From: JAGOLU01 sp964542665
Lineage (GTDB): Bacteria; Patescibacteriota; Microgenomatia; UBA1406; GWC2-37-13
Assembly: GCA_964542665.1 (NCBI GenBank)
Contig: CAZIUF010000005.1
Coordinates: 1 to 50,073, forward strand
Direction of reading: 5' to 3'
Length of the DNA: 50,073 nucleotides
In this document: positions 40,901 to 48,836 of the stretch, piece after piece
How positions within the stretch are numbered: the first letter of the stretch is position 1
How the letters are laid out: the number at the start of each line of letters is the position of its first letter
The notes under the pieces: model-generated
The model's input: the letters and a program-made list of their open reading frames with translations, nothing else
What the model was told of the DNA's origin: nothing
Databases searched by the model: none
Translations under genes and position numbers: made by a program

Positions 40901-41215
40901 TACTATCTTGACAAGATTTTTGTATCCTATGGTCGTTTTTGCAAGAAGGATGAGTGAGTAAGCATCCTTAAAATCACCAGGTTGCAGATCTTTCTGACTT
41001 CCTCCAGCTTGATACACTTCGCAGCCAATGATTGGCTTGATCCCCGCATCTTTACAAGATATGAAAAACTTAAAGGCACCATACATCGCTCCATAATCTG
41101 TGATTGCTAGGCTTGTCATGCCAAGCTCTTTTGCTCTTGCAATCGCTTTCTTCATCCGAGCCATACCTCGCATGAGCGAGTATTCAGTGTGAAGTTGGAG
41201 GTGGGTAAATGACAT
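37985..41215 (-). CDS. dnaE: DNA polymerase III subunit alpha (DnaE), PHP site degenerate
   Basis: 1076 aa. Order: PHP domain (about 1-280), Pol III core with catalytic aspartates in TPPDFDIDFADTRREEV, GPGRGSGAGSLVAYCL, finger region, tandem HhH (FAAYGFNKAHAASYALIAYW nearby), C-terminal OB fold (VKKKFILAGVLSTLKIVRTK). In the PHP domain the canonical HLHxHTEYSxLDG reads HLQLHTEYSLMRG, TDHG reads TDYG, YHL reads YSL, and NDxHY reads ANVHY. So most metal ligands of the built-in exonuclease are lost. It replicates the chromosome. The C-terminus is shorter than E. coli DnaE (1160). Confidence 0.97.
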   Translation of the reverse strand: MSFTHLQLHTEYSLMRGMARMKKAIARAKELGMTSLAITDYGAMYGAFKFFISCKDAGIKPIIGCEVYQAGGSQKDLQPGDFKDAYSLILLAKTTIGYKNLVKIVTSGFLDGLHYQPRIDFAMLEKYKDDLIVLSGPPMTGLLGTLLRDDQPKEAEAVLKRYVSLFGENFYIQLERHPDLPQLEAINQKLIKLARSHGVPLVATANVHYLEKDDANAHEVLLCIGSQRVIYEKDRPLTMVDTPDYYFKTEPEMSELFSDLPEAIENTQKIADLCNAEIPYGKLILPKYPIPDDSTPPEHLLHLVQERRSRVKEYDQEVISARLEYELKIINDKGYAPYFLFVQDVVNWSKDHGIAVGPGRGSGAGSLVAYCLRITDINPLDYNLPFERFLNPERPTPPDFDIDFADTRREEVVKYISQRYGEDRVAQIITFGTMEARMVVRDVGRALGHSYATGDRIAKMIPPSKQGFPVNLEIAMEQSPALKLAYEGEEEIKQIIDVSQRLEGLPRHASVHAAGLIVADRPITDHIPVQREPKGDKIITQYDMYSLDLNAVSDNKAIGLVKADILGLRNLSIIESAMNFIKQTHGETIDIHEVRLDDQKAYDLISRGDTVGVFQLESGGMRRLAKDLKPNKLTDITAMVALYRPGPMDLIPTFIEGKRNPSSVTYPHKDLKVVLEETYGILVYQEQVIDIAVVMAHFTKSHADLLRMAVGKKKKSLMEKGKIQFIEGCVEHGYKRRLAEDVFGFIEKFAAYGFNKAHAASYALIAYWTAYLKANYPVEFMTSLLTAEINGSSGPFKDEKIGAALEECKRMNILVLPPDINKSQDGFSIENTDIRFGLTAIKNVGSAAIETVIHARGNKPFHSFSDFLHRVDLRKVNKKTLESLIKVGAFAAFGNRASLITIFPELVEQAAKTKESSQMGQSNLFGSESPSELPDSFPSLPEYAEYEIAEFERELIGFLISSSPLTRYQKIIDEKVTIKIKDLTPGDVKKKFILAGVLSTLKIVRTKKDQSEMAIMTLNDGTGSLEMVAFPKTYESIKSVFSQHAPVLVKGTLSQREDGYNLMIDNAINLQKTSSS

Positions 41216-41236
41216 AGACCATCTTTAAAACCTTGA

Positions 41237-42616
41237 TTACTGCAACTCAGCCTCAAGTGCAACTTTGACCGTATGTGCATCTGCTTGACCTTTCATCCCT
41301 TTCATCACTTGTCCGACCAAGAACATGATTGCATTGGTCTTGCCCGATCGGTAATCATCAACAGATTTTTGATTTGCCGAGATCACCTCATGAACAATCT
41401 TTTCAAGTTGGCCCATGTCGGTTTCTTTTGGCTTCGACATTTCAACCAATCTGGCTGCAAAATCATCTGGAGTGAGATCAGCTGAAATCTTTTTGTTAAT
41501 CAAGGCGTTGGCAACAGATTGAGAATCAATTGGTGATGAGGCACCCTTCAAAAGTTTAGTGACTTCCTCCCGAACTTGATCAAAGTAAGATGAGGTGGAG
41601 ATATCTCGGGTGAGTAAGATTGCATCAGACTCTTTCACTCCATCTTTTTTGTAACGGGCGACTTTGTCTATCGGCAACTCAGGAATACCGTTTCTAACTG
41701 ACTCAAGATACTGCTTATCAAATACCATCGGTGGTATGTCGGGCTCAGGGAAGTAACGATAATCATGAGCATTTTCCTTGACTCGTTGTGAGTAGGTGAT
41801 GCTTTTTGTATCATCCCAACCTCGCGTTTCTTGGACTGGAGTTTCTCCTTTTTCGAGTATTTCAGTATGGCGCTTCACTTCAAAATCTATTGCCTTTTTG
41901 ACATAGTTAAATGAGTTGATGTTTTTCACCTCAACTTTGTACTTAGGTAACTCATCGAGCTCTAGACGTTCGACCTTTGACTTTAGACTTTCGACTTCTT
42001 TAACCGATATATTCGGCTCCATCCGCATGCTTCCCTGCTCCATATCTGCCTCAGATATACCGAGCGTACGGATGATCGTATGCAACTCTTGTAGAAACAC
42101 CTTCACATTTTCACTCGATCGAAAATCAGCTTCAGTAACGATCTCAACGAGTGGTACCGACGATCGGTTAAAGTCGACAACCGTATCTGATCCGATATGA
42201 GAAAGTTTCCCCGTATCTTCCTCAAGGTGTACACGATGAATCCGAAATGATTTCCTCACATATGATTTTGTTGCCTCGTCTCGGACAAGTACAGGTACTT
42301 CACCATTCACTCCAATTGGCTCATCATATTGACTTATCTGGTAGCCTTTTGGTAGATCCGGGTAGAAATAGTGCTTGCGATCAAAATGAGAGTGTTCATT
42401 GATTTTGCAACCAAGAGCTTGAGCGAGCTTGATCGTGTATTCGACTGCAGTTTTATTTGGTACCGGTAACGCTCCGGGCATGCCTAGACATACTGGACAT
42501 GTGTTTTCATTTTGCTTATATTTCTGCCAGGCTGCATCGCAACCACAGAACATCTTTGATTTGGTTGCAAGCTCAACGTGGATCTCCAGACCGATGATAG
42601 GTAGATAAGTTGACAT
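41237..42616 (-). CDS. gatB: Asp-tRNA(Asn)/Glu-tRNA(Gln) amidotransferase subunit B
   Basis: 459 aa from ATG 42616 (MSTYLPIIGLEIHVEL); the alternative ATG 42631 overlaps gatA. Motifs: CPVCLGMPGALPVPN, HFDRKHYFYPDLPKGYQISQ, VHLEEDTGKL, MEQGSMRMEPNISV. The kinase-like domain phosphorylates mischarged tRNA; the C-terminal YqeY-like helical tail is complete (KTNAIMFLVGQVMKGMKG). After NISV there is an extra segment (KEVESLKSKVERLELDELPK, about 203-225) encoded by an AAAGTC-type repeat. Last of gatC-gatA-gatB. Implies indirect Gln-tRNA and/or Asn-tRNA synthesis. Confidence 0.97.
   Translation of the reverse strand: MSTYLPIIGLEIHVELATKSKMFCGCDAAWQKYKQNENTCPVCLGMPGALPVPNKTAVEYTIKLAQALGCKINEHSHFDRKHYFYPDLPKGYQISQYDEPIGVNGEVPVLVRDEATKSYVRKSFRIHRVHLEEDTGKLSHIGSDTVVDFNRSSVPLVEIVTEADFRSSENVKVFLQELHTIIRTLGISEADMEQGSMRMEPNISVKEVESLKSKVERLELDELPKYKVEVKNINSFNYVKKAIDFEVKRHTEILEKGETPVQETRGWDDTKSITYSQRVKENAHDYRYFPEPDIPPMVFDKQYLESVRNGIPELPIDKVARYKKDGVKESDAILLTRDISTSSYFDQVREEVTKLLKGASSPIDSQSVANALINKKISADLTPDDFAARLVEMSKPKETDMGQLEKIVHEVISANQKSVDDYRSGKTNAIMFLVGQVMKGMKGQADAHTVKVALEAELQ
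41978..42004. repeat. AAAGTC tandem repeat inside gatB
   Basis: On the minus strand AGTCGAAAGTCTAAAGTCAA followed by AGGTCGAA: four near-copies of AGTC(T/G)AA in register. In frame it encodes the VESLKSKVER part of the extra GatB segment. Same word family as in uvrB 19650-19666. Confidence 0.6.
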
Positions 42617-42621
42617 ATGAT

Positions 42622-43995
42622 TTAAACCCATTTTAACAATCCCTTTTCGATGATTCCATCAAATTCATTTGTTTCTCGTTCATACTGATACGCCAGGTCC
42701 AAGATGCGACCCTCTTCAAACTGCGGTCCCATGAGCTGGAGGCCGATAGGCATGCCTGACTGATCAAGTCCACAAGGGATAGATATGGCCGGCAATCCTG
42801 CGAGGGATGAAGGCTCAGCAAGTCGGTCCATCAACTCACCAAAGAACGGGTACTTTTCTGAATCTCCCAGCGGTAATGCAGTCACAGGAGTGGCTGGTCC
42901 CGCTATGAGGTCAACATCATGAAATGCTCGATTAAAATCATCGATGATGAGTGTGCGGACTTTTTGTGCCTTTTTATAATACGCATCATAATAACCATGG
43001 GCCAAGGTATATGTGCCCAACATGATGCGACGTTTGGCTTCTTCACCAAACGTATCGCGTCCTGCGCCATAGCGGATACCGTCATATCTACCTAAGTTGG
43101 ATGATACTTCGGCCCTTTGTAAGATCGTGTACACGGATATTGAGTAGGCAGGATCAAGTAAGTGTATTGGTTTTACCGTATGACCGAGCCTCTCAAGGAG
43201 TTTGAGCGATGAATCTATCGACTGTCTCACGTCACCTGGGAGTCCCTTAAGGTACTCCTGAGGCACACCGATTTTGTATTTCTTACCTGATTTCATCAAT
43301 TCACGGTAGTTACCGACAGGTTTTTCGCTTGATGTAGCATCATATGGATCGTGCCCTGCAATCAAACTAAGTAAATAGGCAGCATCCTCTACTGTGCGTG
43401 TCAGTGGTCCGGGACAGTCGAGACTGGATCCCATAGCCACCACACCGTATCTACTAACTCTACCGTAAGTTGGTTTGAGGCCAACGATACCGCACCAGCT
43501 CGCAGGAAGTCGTATCGACCCGGCAGTTTCACTCCCTATCGCAGCTACGCTCAAGCCAGCTGCCACAGCAACAGCTGATCCTCCCGATGAACCACCGGGC
43601 ATTTTAGATATATCCCATGGATTTTTGCTTGGACCATAGTCGGAGGTTTCGGTGCTTGATCCATGGGCCCAAGCATCCATATTGGTCTTACCAAGCACAC
43701 CCACACCTTGCTTGCGCAGTCTATCAGTCACGGTAGAGCTGTACTCAGGCACAAAACCGTCAAGTACTTTGGCTGAGGCTGTAGTCCGCATGCCTTCAGT
43801 ACAAAAGTTGTCTTTCACCGCCAATTGTATATTTGTCGCGTCAACATCTGGTGCAAGAGTAACGTACGTATTCAGGTTGGTATTAAATTTGCTGGAGCGC
43901 TCATGGTAAAGTGTATTAATCTCTTTGACTGTGACCGCCTTAGATTTGACCAGAGCAACTAGATCAGTAAGTGAGCTTGAGAGTATGTTTTTCAT
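42622..43995 (-). CDS. gatA: Asp-tRNA(Asn)/Glu-tRNA(Gln) amidotransferase subunit A
   Basis: 457 aa from ATG 43995; a GTG at 44001 overlapping the gatC stop is also possible. The amidase-signature Ser-cisSer-Lys triad is in LAVKDNFC (Lys), GGSSGGSAVAVAAG (cis-Ser) and GSETAGSIRLPAS (nucleophile Ser). It releases ammonia from glutamine and channels it to GatB. Length slightly under the usual 480. Co-transcribed with gatC and gatB. Confidence 0.97.
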   Translation of the reverse strand: MKNILSSSLTDLVALVKSKAVTVKEINTLYHERSSKFNTNLNTYVTLAPDVDATNIQLAVKDNFCTEGMRTTASAKVLDGFVPEYSSTVTDRLRKQGVGVLGKTNMDAWAHGSSTETSDYGPSKNPWDISKMPGGSSGGSAVAVAAGLSVAAIGSETAGSIRLPASWCGIVGLKPTYGRVSRYGVVAMGSSLDCPGPLTRTVEDAAYLLSLIAGHDPYDATSSEKPVGNYRELMKSGKKYKIGVPQEYLKGLPGDVRQSIDSSLKLLERLGHTVKPIHLLDPAYSISVYTILQRAEVSSNLGRYDGIRYGAGRDTFGEEAKRRIMLGTYTLAHGYYDAYYKKAQKVRTLIIDDFNRAFHDVDLIAGPATPVTALPLGDSEKYPFFGELMDRLAEPSSLAGLPAISIPCGLDQSGMPIGLQLMGPQFEEGRILDLAYQYERETNEFDGIIEKGLLKWV

Positions 43996-43997
43996 AG

Positions 43998-44246
43998 TCA
44001 CATAATGCGTGAAACTGAGTACACTTTTGGCTTCAAGTTGCGCTTTGCTTCAGCCATATCAGTTCTGTACACATTGGTTGTACCTGTGACTGAGGATGTG
44101 GGTGCAGTTTTTGACGTATCAAGCTCATTGAGGTTCTTGATATATTCAATCGTTTCTTCTGCTTGTCCTGCAAACTTTTTCTCCTCAGATTCCGTAAGGG
44201 TGAGTTTGCTCAGCTGAGCAAGATACTTCATGTTGATTGTTGACAT
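43998..44246 (-). CDS. gatC: Asp-tRNA(Asn)/Glu-tRNA(Gln) amidotransferase subunit C
   Basis: 82 aa from ATG 44246 (MSTINMKYLAQLSKL); ATG 44231 is an alternative. Typical pattern: YLAQLSKLTLTESEEKKFAG, an ILNY-like IEYIKNLNELDTS, then TNVYRTDMAEA. It belts GatA and GatB together. Ends with TGA at the start of gatA. Confidence 0.94.
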   Translation of the reverse strand: MSTINMKYLAQLSKLTLTESEEKKFAGQAEETIEYIKNLNELDTSKTAPTSSVTGTTNVYRTDMAEAKRNLKPKVYSVSRIM

Positions 44247-44457
44247 GATCAAGAAAATTAAATATTAACAGCATGCAATAATACTATTATAAAAGCTCTT
44301 TACTGTGTAATTGTATAAATAAATTATATTTTAATTGAGTACAGTTAGTGACACTGTCAACTGTGAACTGCACAAAGTAAATCTTGTAATATATTTATAT
44401 GAGTTATTATTAATACTCTTTTCATTGTTTTGCTTTATCGCTCAATAATACCACCTG
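44247..44457. other. intergenic AT-rich region without a supportable gene
   Basis: About 210 nt, strongly AT-rich. A CAGTTAGTGACACTGTCAAC, TGTGAACTGCAC patch near 44341-44372 has the look of the short dispersed repeats elsewhere. No tRNA, no clear promoter for gatC and no terminator is seen. Confidence 0.5.
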
Positions 44458-44793
44458 TTAGTGAGTATGTACAGAATCATGCTCTTTCACCATTTTTATC
44501 AAATATTCATCATCAGCCTTAACGAGGTTAAGCATACGCAACGCGGTACCCGTTGGCGAGGTTAGTAGGCTTTGATAATACACAATCTGATCTGTGAGCA
44601 AATCACCAATCATCCCCTTCACTATCTCATCATCCGCAACTAGCTTGAGTTCATTCAGTCGATCAATTATTGCGAATTTTGCCTGTTTAATTTTACGATA
44701 CATACTCAGAAGGTTTGCGCTCAGCAGATATGTGATGAGAATAACAGAAAACACGACTCGAAGAATAGATTGTGATGACAGACTAAATACCAT
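44458..44793 (-). CDS. small protein with N-terminal membrane helix, unknown function
   Basis: 111 aa. Hydrophobic segment at about 9-32 (ILRVVFSVILITYLLSANLL), then a mainly helical, charged cytoplasmic part (YRKIKQAKFAIIDRLNELKL and following). No family recognised. It is divergent from the LysM gene (80 nt apart) and sits alone on the minus strand. Confidence 0.6.
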   Translation of the reverse strand: MVFSLSSQSILRVVFSVILITYLLSANLLSMYRKIKQAKFAIIDRLNELKLVADDEIVKGMIGDLLTDQIVYYQSLLTSPTGTALRMLNLVKADDEYLIKMVKEHDSVHTH

Positions 44794-44872
44794 TTTGATA
44801 TAGAAGATACTATTTGTCTATGCTTTTGTATTTGTTACGATATCCACTAGAACATTATAAGTTTTACTTTCT

Positions 44873-45787
44873 ATGAGCCCACCACATGAGAGCGATAATG
44901 CTTACGTCTCAGAACTAAAGTCTCTTCTCAAAGACAAGTTCTTTATGATGTTGTTAGGCATATCTGTCGCAATAGTTATTTTATCAACATTTTATTCCTT
45001 TATCAGGCCAAAAACGCCAGATACAGCCAATGTAACAGCCCAGTCTGCCAGTACTGAGATGGTTACTCCTGCCGTTGCAGGACAGGGAGATTCTGACTCT
45101 ACTATAGTCGCTGAAGTGACTGTAAAGCCAACGATGATTGCACAGGCTGCGCTAACACCTACCAAATCAGAAGATAATGATTTTGTGGGCTTAGACTCAG
45201 CATTGAGCGTCGATGAAAACAATGATCTCGCTGTTGAGATCAGTCCTACTCAAGCTCCTAAGCTTGGCTTTATGGACCGAGTCCGTGCGCTCTTTGGCAG
45301 AACAGCGAATCCTGAGGTGACCTCAACCCCAGAAGCTGAGATGTCAGTGGAGCCGACTGGAACTGTAGCGGGCACTGAAACTGCTCCTGTAGTCAAGCCA
45401 GTAGTTGGCAAGGAATATACGGTAGCCGAAGGAGACAGCCTTTGGACCATAGCTGAAAAGGCATATGGATCGGGTTATAACTTCGTCGATATTGCCTCAG
45501 CAAGTAAGCTCGATGACGTAGACAACCTAGCAGTTGGACAAAAACTCACTTTGCCCACAGTACAAGCAAAGGCATCTACTGTCATGGGAAGCCTCAATGG
45601 CGACGGCGTGTCAACGAAGAGTCCAGACAGCATCCCCGCAACATATACCGTTGCGCAGGGTGATAGTCTATGGAACATCGCAAGTACTCAATATAACAAC
45701 GCATACGAATGGACCAAGATAGCAACACTTAACAACCTCAAGTATCCTGACTTTATTGATGCAGGACAAGTACTCAGACTCAAATAG
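44873..45787 (+). CDS. membrane-anchored protein with two LysM domains
   Basis: 304 aa. Membrane helix at about 23-43 (FFMMLLGISVAIVILSTFYS), a long Thr/Ala/Glu/Pro-rich linker (about 50-180), then two LysM repeats: YTVAEGDSLWTIAEKAYGSG with LAVGQKLTLP, and YTVAQGDSLWNIASTQYNNA with IDAGQVLRLK. LysM binds GlcNAc-containing glycans, so it probably links the membrane to peptidoglycan. No catalytic domain. Followed by a strong terminator. Confidence 0.92.
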   Translation: MSPPHESDNAYVSELKSLLKDKFFMMLLGISVAIVILSTFYSFIRPKTPDTANVTAQSASTEMVTPAVAGQGDSDSTIVAEVTVKPTMIAQAALTPTKSEDNDFVGLDSALSVDENNDLAVEISPTQAPKLGFMDRVRALFGRTANPEVTSTPEAEMSVEPTGTVAGTETAPVVKPVVGKEYTVAEGDSLWTIAEKAYGSGYNFVDIASASKLDDVDNLAVGQKLTLPTVQAKASTVMGSLNGDGVSTKSPDSIPATYTVAQGDSLWNIASTQYNNAYEWTKIATLNNLKYPDFIDAGQVLRLK

Positions 45788-45800
45788 AACCATTTTTCAA

Positions 45801-45820
45801 TCGAGTTATAGCTGACTCGA
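45801..45820. repeat. short inverted repeat TCGAGT...ACTCGA
   Basis: 6-bp stem with an 8-nt loop just after the LysM stop codon; precedes the main terminator. No T-run of its own. Confidence 0.35.
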
Positions 45821-45836
45821 ACGAAAACAAAAAACT

Positions 45837-45868
45837 AAACCCAAGCGTCGGAACCGCTTGGGTTTTTT
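45837..45868 (+). terminator. Rho-independent terminator of the LysM gene
   Basis: Perfect 11-bp stem AAACCCAAGCG (45837-45847) / CGCTTGGGTTT (45855-45865) with a 7-nt loop and a run of six T (45863-45868). Confidence 0.92.
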
Positions 45869-45885
45869 CATAGCTTTGCTATACT
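45858..45885 (+). promoter_or_regulatory. promoter of the tRNA-Gly/tRNA-Thr unit
   Basis: -35 TTGGGT (45858-45863, inside the preceding terminator stem), 16-nt spacer, -10 TATACT (45880-45885). The next genes are tRNA-Gly at 45943 and tRNA-Thr at 46056. Confidence 0.5.
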
Positions 45886-45942
45886 GCCATAGTTTGATTC
45901 AAGGCGGTCTTGCACGTCGGAGTTAGCTTAGGACTAACGTAG

Positions 45943-46013
45943 GCGGGATTAGTACACCGGTAGTATGCGTCCTTCCCAAGGATGAGAAGCGGGTTCAATT
46001 CCCGTATCCCGCT
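45943..46013 (+). tRNA. tRNA-Gly(CCC)
   Basis: Acceptor GCGGGAT/ATCCCGC; anticodon stem CGTCC/GGATG with loop TTCCCAA, anticodon CCC; T-loop GTTCAAT. CCA not encoded. Confidence 0.94.
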
Positions 46014-46055
46014 CAAGAATATATCAGTGTCTTTCGTAGTTATTCAACTTGGTTT

Positions 46056-46126
46056 GCCCTTTTAGTTCAGTGGTAGAACGACGGTATCGTAAACCGTAAA
46101 CGGCAGTTCGATTCTGCCCAAGGGCT
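46056..46126 (+). tRNA. tRNA-Thr(CGT)
   Basis: Acceptor GCCCTT/AAGGGC with a T-C mismatch at pair 7-66; anticodon stem ACGGT/ACCGT with loop ATCGTAA, anticodon CGT; T-loop GTTCGAT. Discriminator T as in the Thr(TGT) gene at 5525. CCA not encoded. Confidence 0.92.
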
Positions 46127-46151
46127 CTGACAGCAGTGTAAAACGTAAAGT

Positions 46152-47318
46152 TTATAGTTTAGAGTTGGGGGTAATCGAAGGTTTAGAGACGAAAAGAAGG
46201 ATAAATGCGAGTAAGACGAGTGGGTGGAAAACTACGTTATCAAACACCCCAATGATCGATACCCAAAGTATCGGATAAAGTAGCTCTCTTCTCCATTGCA
46301 CGATCTTAAAGAGTATAGACAAGAGAAGTGCCAACCCTACAATACCGGTAGATGCGAGCTGAGTGACCCAAAACGAGTGGAAAGCTGACTTTGCGTGGTT
46401 GTCTAGTGTAGTAGCGCGATACTGATTGAGGAACGATTTGTAGTCAGCGACTCTGCCGTATCCTATGCCAAATAGTGGACTTGATTGCCAGGCTGCTACA
46501 CCCTCACGTATTTCAGTCATGCGCGAAATGGTGGTCGAAGATCGATCGAGCTTGGAACTCTCTAAATTCATGGTTGTGGGGATTGTGAGCGGTGCAAATC
46601 TAATCGCAAACAATGTCAGTCCGATAAATACCGCGAGATATGTCCACCTTTTCTTTGATACGAGATATATTGACGTAACAAATAGGAGTGAAATATAGGT
46701 GCTTCGAGAGTACAAAAATATCACGCTCAAGAATATGGCCACGAGAAGCAGCTTGATGATCGTTGGGACTTTTCCAAGACTCATACCATGGTGATCAAAT
46801 CGCATGAATAGCCCGGTCCACAGTATTCCGAGAACACTTCCTACAACGGGAGGATCAAAGATCAGGCCTACTGCACGATACATATGCGGATCCCATCCAT
46901 ATTGTTGCAAAAAACGAAGATCCGGAAGGAACATATACTGTAGCAAGCACACGGCAGGGATAAGGTAAATCATAGCCCGCATTTTTGTTGTCAGCGTAGC
47001 TTGTGCGAGGTATACAGAAGCACAAACGAATACAATCAATCTGACGATGTACAAAGCTGATTGTAGATTTGAAGCTATCCCGCTTGATATACCCGATAAC
47101 AACCACCCGAAGATGATCCACACAAACCAAAAGACTACTGGCTTGAACCTCAGCAATCTTTTAATTGGTGCAATACCTAATCTAAATAAGCCTGTCATGA
47201 TAATCAGCAATAGAACAGGTTCAACCATATAAAATCGTATTCCTGAACCAAGATCAACATAGGCGAGCAGCCAAAGAAGTAAGCAAAAAGAGGCAATATA
47301 CACGAAGATAACCATCAT
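46152..47318 (-). CDS. O-antigen ligase/polymerase (Wzy/WaaL-like) membrane protein
   Basis: 388 aa with about 11 membrane helices. The periplasmic loop near residues 265-325 contains EGVAAWQSSPLFGIGYGRVA and DNHAKSAFHSFWVTQLASTG, the pattern of the O-antigen ligase (PF04932-type) family. Members join or polymerise lipid-linked glycans on the outer face of the membrane. Its ATG overlaps the stop of the upstream glycosyltransferase gene (4 nt, ATGA), so they form a translationally coupled pair. Confidence 0.85.
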   Translation of the reverse strand: MMVIFVYIASFCLLLWLLAYVDLGSGIRFYMVEPVLLLIIMTGLFRLGIAPIKRLLRFKPVVFWFVWIIFGWLLSGISSGIASNLQSALYIVRLIVFVCASVYLAQATLTTKMRAMIYLIPAVCLLQYMFLPDLRFLQQYGWDPHMYRAVGLIFDPPVVGSVLGILWTGLFMRFDHHGMSLGKVPTIIKLLLVAIFLSVIFLYSRSTYISLLFVTSIYLVSKKRWTYLAVFIGLTLFAIRFAPLTIPTTMNLESSKLDRSSTTISRMTEIREGVAAWQSSPLFGIGYGRVADYKSFLNQYRATTLDNHAKSAFHSFWVTQLASTGIVGLALLLSILFKIVQWRRELLYPILWVSIIGVFDNVVFHPLVLLAFILLFVSKPSITPNSKL

Positions 47319-48070
47319 AGATATTTACTATATCGGGTAAGTATTTTTGCCCGCACTAAAAAACTATGGAAGCTCATCATAAAACTATATACAAAGCCTA
47401 CCGCCCCATCCAATAACCCGAGTCGAAAGATATAGGTGCTTATGAATTTGCCGGGGGGGAAGATAATCATTTCGATTATCGTGCGTACTCGCGATTGATC
47501 CTGAAGCTCTGCAGCACGAATATCGCTGTAGTAGTTGATCTTGTCAAGAAAGTCACTGATTGATCGGTGAGATCGATGTTCTATGGCGCCTAAGAGCATA
47601 CCTACTGAACCGGTAGGTACAAAACGCTCATGGACTTTGCCCACCCATTCTCCTCGGGTACGATGAATCAGTCTGATTAGTCCTTTGTGTGACGCGGATC
47701 TTACCTCGCCGTGGGTGATCCGTCGATTCCAAAAATAATCGACACGGTGGATGCGAAATCCTGCTTCTTGCACCGAGTGTAGGTTAATTTTTTTGATTGA
47801 TGACACCGCTGCTGCGTCGAGTCTCTCATCAGTGTCCAAAAAGAATATCCAGTCATTTTTGGCTTCGTCCATCGCAAGCATGCGTGCCGCAGCAAAGTTA
47901 TTCTTAAGATCGTGGATGATGACCCTCGCACCGGCTTTTTGTGCACGTTGAACTGTGCTATCAGTCGAATTATCGTCAATGATCAGTACCTCATTTGACC
48001 ATGCAAGATCGTGCATCGTTTGACCTATCGTCTCACTGTTGTTGTGTGTCAATATAGCTACGGTAAGCAT
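47315..48070 (-). CDS. family 2 glycosyltransferase (LPS core WaaE-like)
   Basis: 251 aa. GT-A fold: LTVAILTHNNSETIGQTM, then NEVLIIDDNSTDST and FFLDTDERLD with the DXD motif. The later part EWVGKVHERFVPTGSVGMLL and HRSISDFLDKINYYSDIRA follows the lipopolysaccharide core glycosyltransferase subgroup. A C-terminal amphipathic/hydrophobic region (GLLDGAVGFVYSFMMSFHSF) probably attaches it to the membrane. ATG is 13 nt after the 3' end of tRNA-Val, so it probably shares the tRNA promoter. Confidence 0.92.
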   Translation of the reverse strand: MLTVAILTHNNSETIGQTMHDLAWSNEVLIIDDNSTDSTVQRAQKAGARVIIHDLKNNFAAARMLAMDEAKNDWIFFLDTDERLDAAAVSSIKKINLHSVQEAGFRIHRVDYFWNRRITHGEVRSASHKGLIRLIHRTRGEWVGKVHERFVPTGSVGMLLGAIEHRSHRSISDFLDKINYYSDIRAAELQDQSRVRTIIEMIIFPPGKFISTYIFRLGLLDGAVGFVYSFMMSFHSFLVRAKILTRYSKYL

Positions 48071-48083
48071 ATGTGTTGGTCAG

Positions 48084-48156
48084 TGGTCGCTACAGGACTT
48101 GAACCTGTGACATTTGCAATGTGAATGCAACGCTCTACCAGCTGAGCTAAGCGACC
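48084..48156 (-). tRNA. tRNA-Val(CAC)
   Basis: Acceptor GGTCGCT with AGCGACC; D-arm GCTCAGCTGGTAGAGC; anticodon stem TTGCA/TGCAA with loop TTCACAT, anticodon CAC; T-loop GTTCAAG. CCA not encoded. Confidence 0.95.
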
Positions 48157-48163
48157 TAAAATC

Positions 48164-48169
48164 ATTATA
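48164..48169 (-). promoter_or_regulatory. -10 box of tRNA-Val (and probably the glycan genes)
   Basis: Minus strand TATAAT, 7 nt before the mature tRNA 5' end, so transcription would start within a base of position 1 of the tRNA. Confidence 0.6.
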
Positions 48170-48193
48170 CCAATCTGCAACTCATCTGTCCTC

Positions 48194-48222
48194 TTGTTAA
48201 TCCAACCTAGATCATTTATCAT
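48194..48222 (+). promoter_or_regulatory. leaderless promoter of lepB
   Basis: -35 TTGTTA (48194-48199), 17-nt spacer, -10 TATCAT (48217-48222), 6 nt, ATG at 48229. Confidence 0.65.
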
Positions 48223-48228
48223 CATTGC

Positions 48229-48834
48229 ATGAGATTGTTTCAAGGCTTGATATATTTTGTGATGGATATCCTCGAAACGGTCGTTTTCGTTGGCTCGATA
48301 TTTATGGTCATGTACATATTTTTGATCCAGCCGAACCAGGTCAAAGGTCAATCTATGGTTCATACATTTGAGGACCAAGACTATATATTTACCAGCAAAA
48401 TCACTTACAAACTGCGCAAGCCTGAAAGGGGCGATATCGTCGTCTTTCATGCACCTAAAAAGGTAAACCAAGACTATGATGTTGAGTATATAAAGCGCGT
48501 CATCGGTCTCCCCGGTGACACAATTATGTTCAAAGATTGCTCAGAAAACTCTGGTGAGCCAGTCAACTGCGATCTCTACATCAATGGCGACAAACAAACC
48601 GAAAGTTACATCAAGGATAAATCAAAGCTGTTTAGTAACTCATTGTATAGACAAGATGAGCCAATTCTTGTGCCTGAAGGTTCACTTTTTGTGATGGGAG
48701 ATAATCGCCCAGGCTCACTCGATAGTCGGGTCTTCGGACCGGTGAAGCAAGACCAGATCATCGGAGTAGTATTTTTCCGTTATCTGCCTATTGGTTCTGC
48801 AGGCTGGATAGGTCACCCATCAGAGACAAAATAA
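48229..48834 (+). CDS. lepB: signal peptidase I
   Basis: 201 aa. One N-terminal membrane helix (about 12-35). Box B VKGQSMVHTF holds the nucleophile Ser (the usual Pro after SM-x is replaced: SMVHT rather than SM-x-PT). Box D has the general-base Lys in YIKRVIGLPGD. Box E is MGDNRPGSLDSRVFGPV. It cleaves signal peptides of exported proteins on the outer face of the membrane, here probably including the several secreted proteins of this window. Confidence 0.96.
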   Translation: MRLFQGLIYFVMDILETVVFVGSIFMVMYIFLIQPNQVKGQSMVHTFEDQDYIFTSKITYKLRKPERGDIVVFHAPKKVNQDYDVEYIKRVIGLPGDTIMFKDCSENSGEPVNCDLYINGDKQTESYIKDKSKLFSNSLYRQDEPILVPEGSLFVMGDNRPGSLDSRVFGPVKQDQIIGVVFFRYLPIGSAGWIGHPSETK

Positions 48835-48836
48835 AA

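Noticed and set aside
44594..44803. Plus-strand open frame of 69 codons
   Set aside because: It is antisense to the small membrane gene at 44458-44793, with no promoter or family resemblance.
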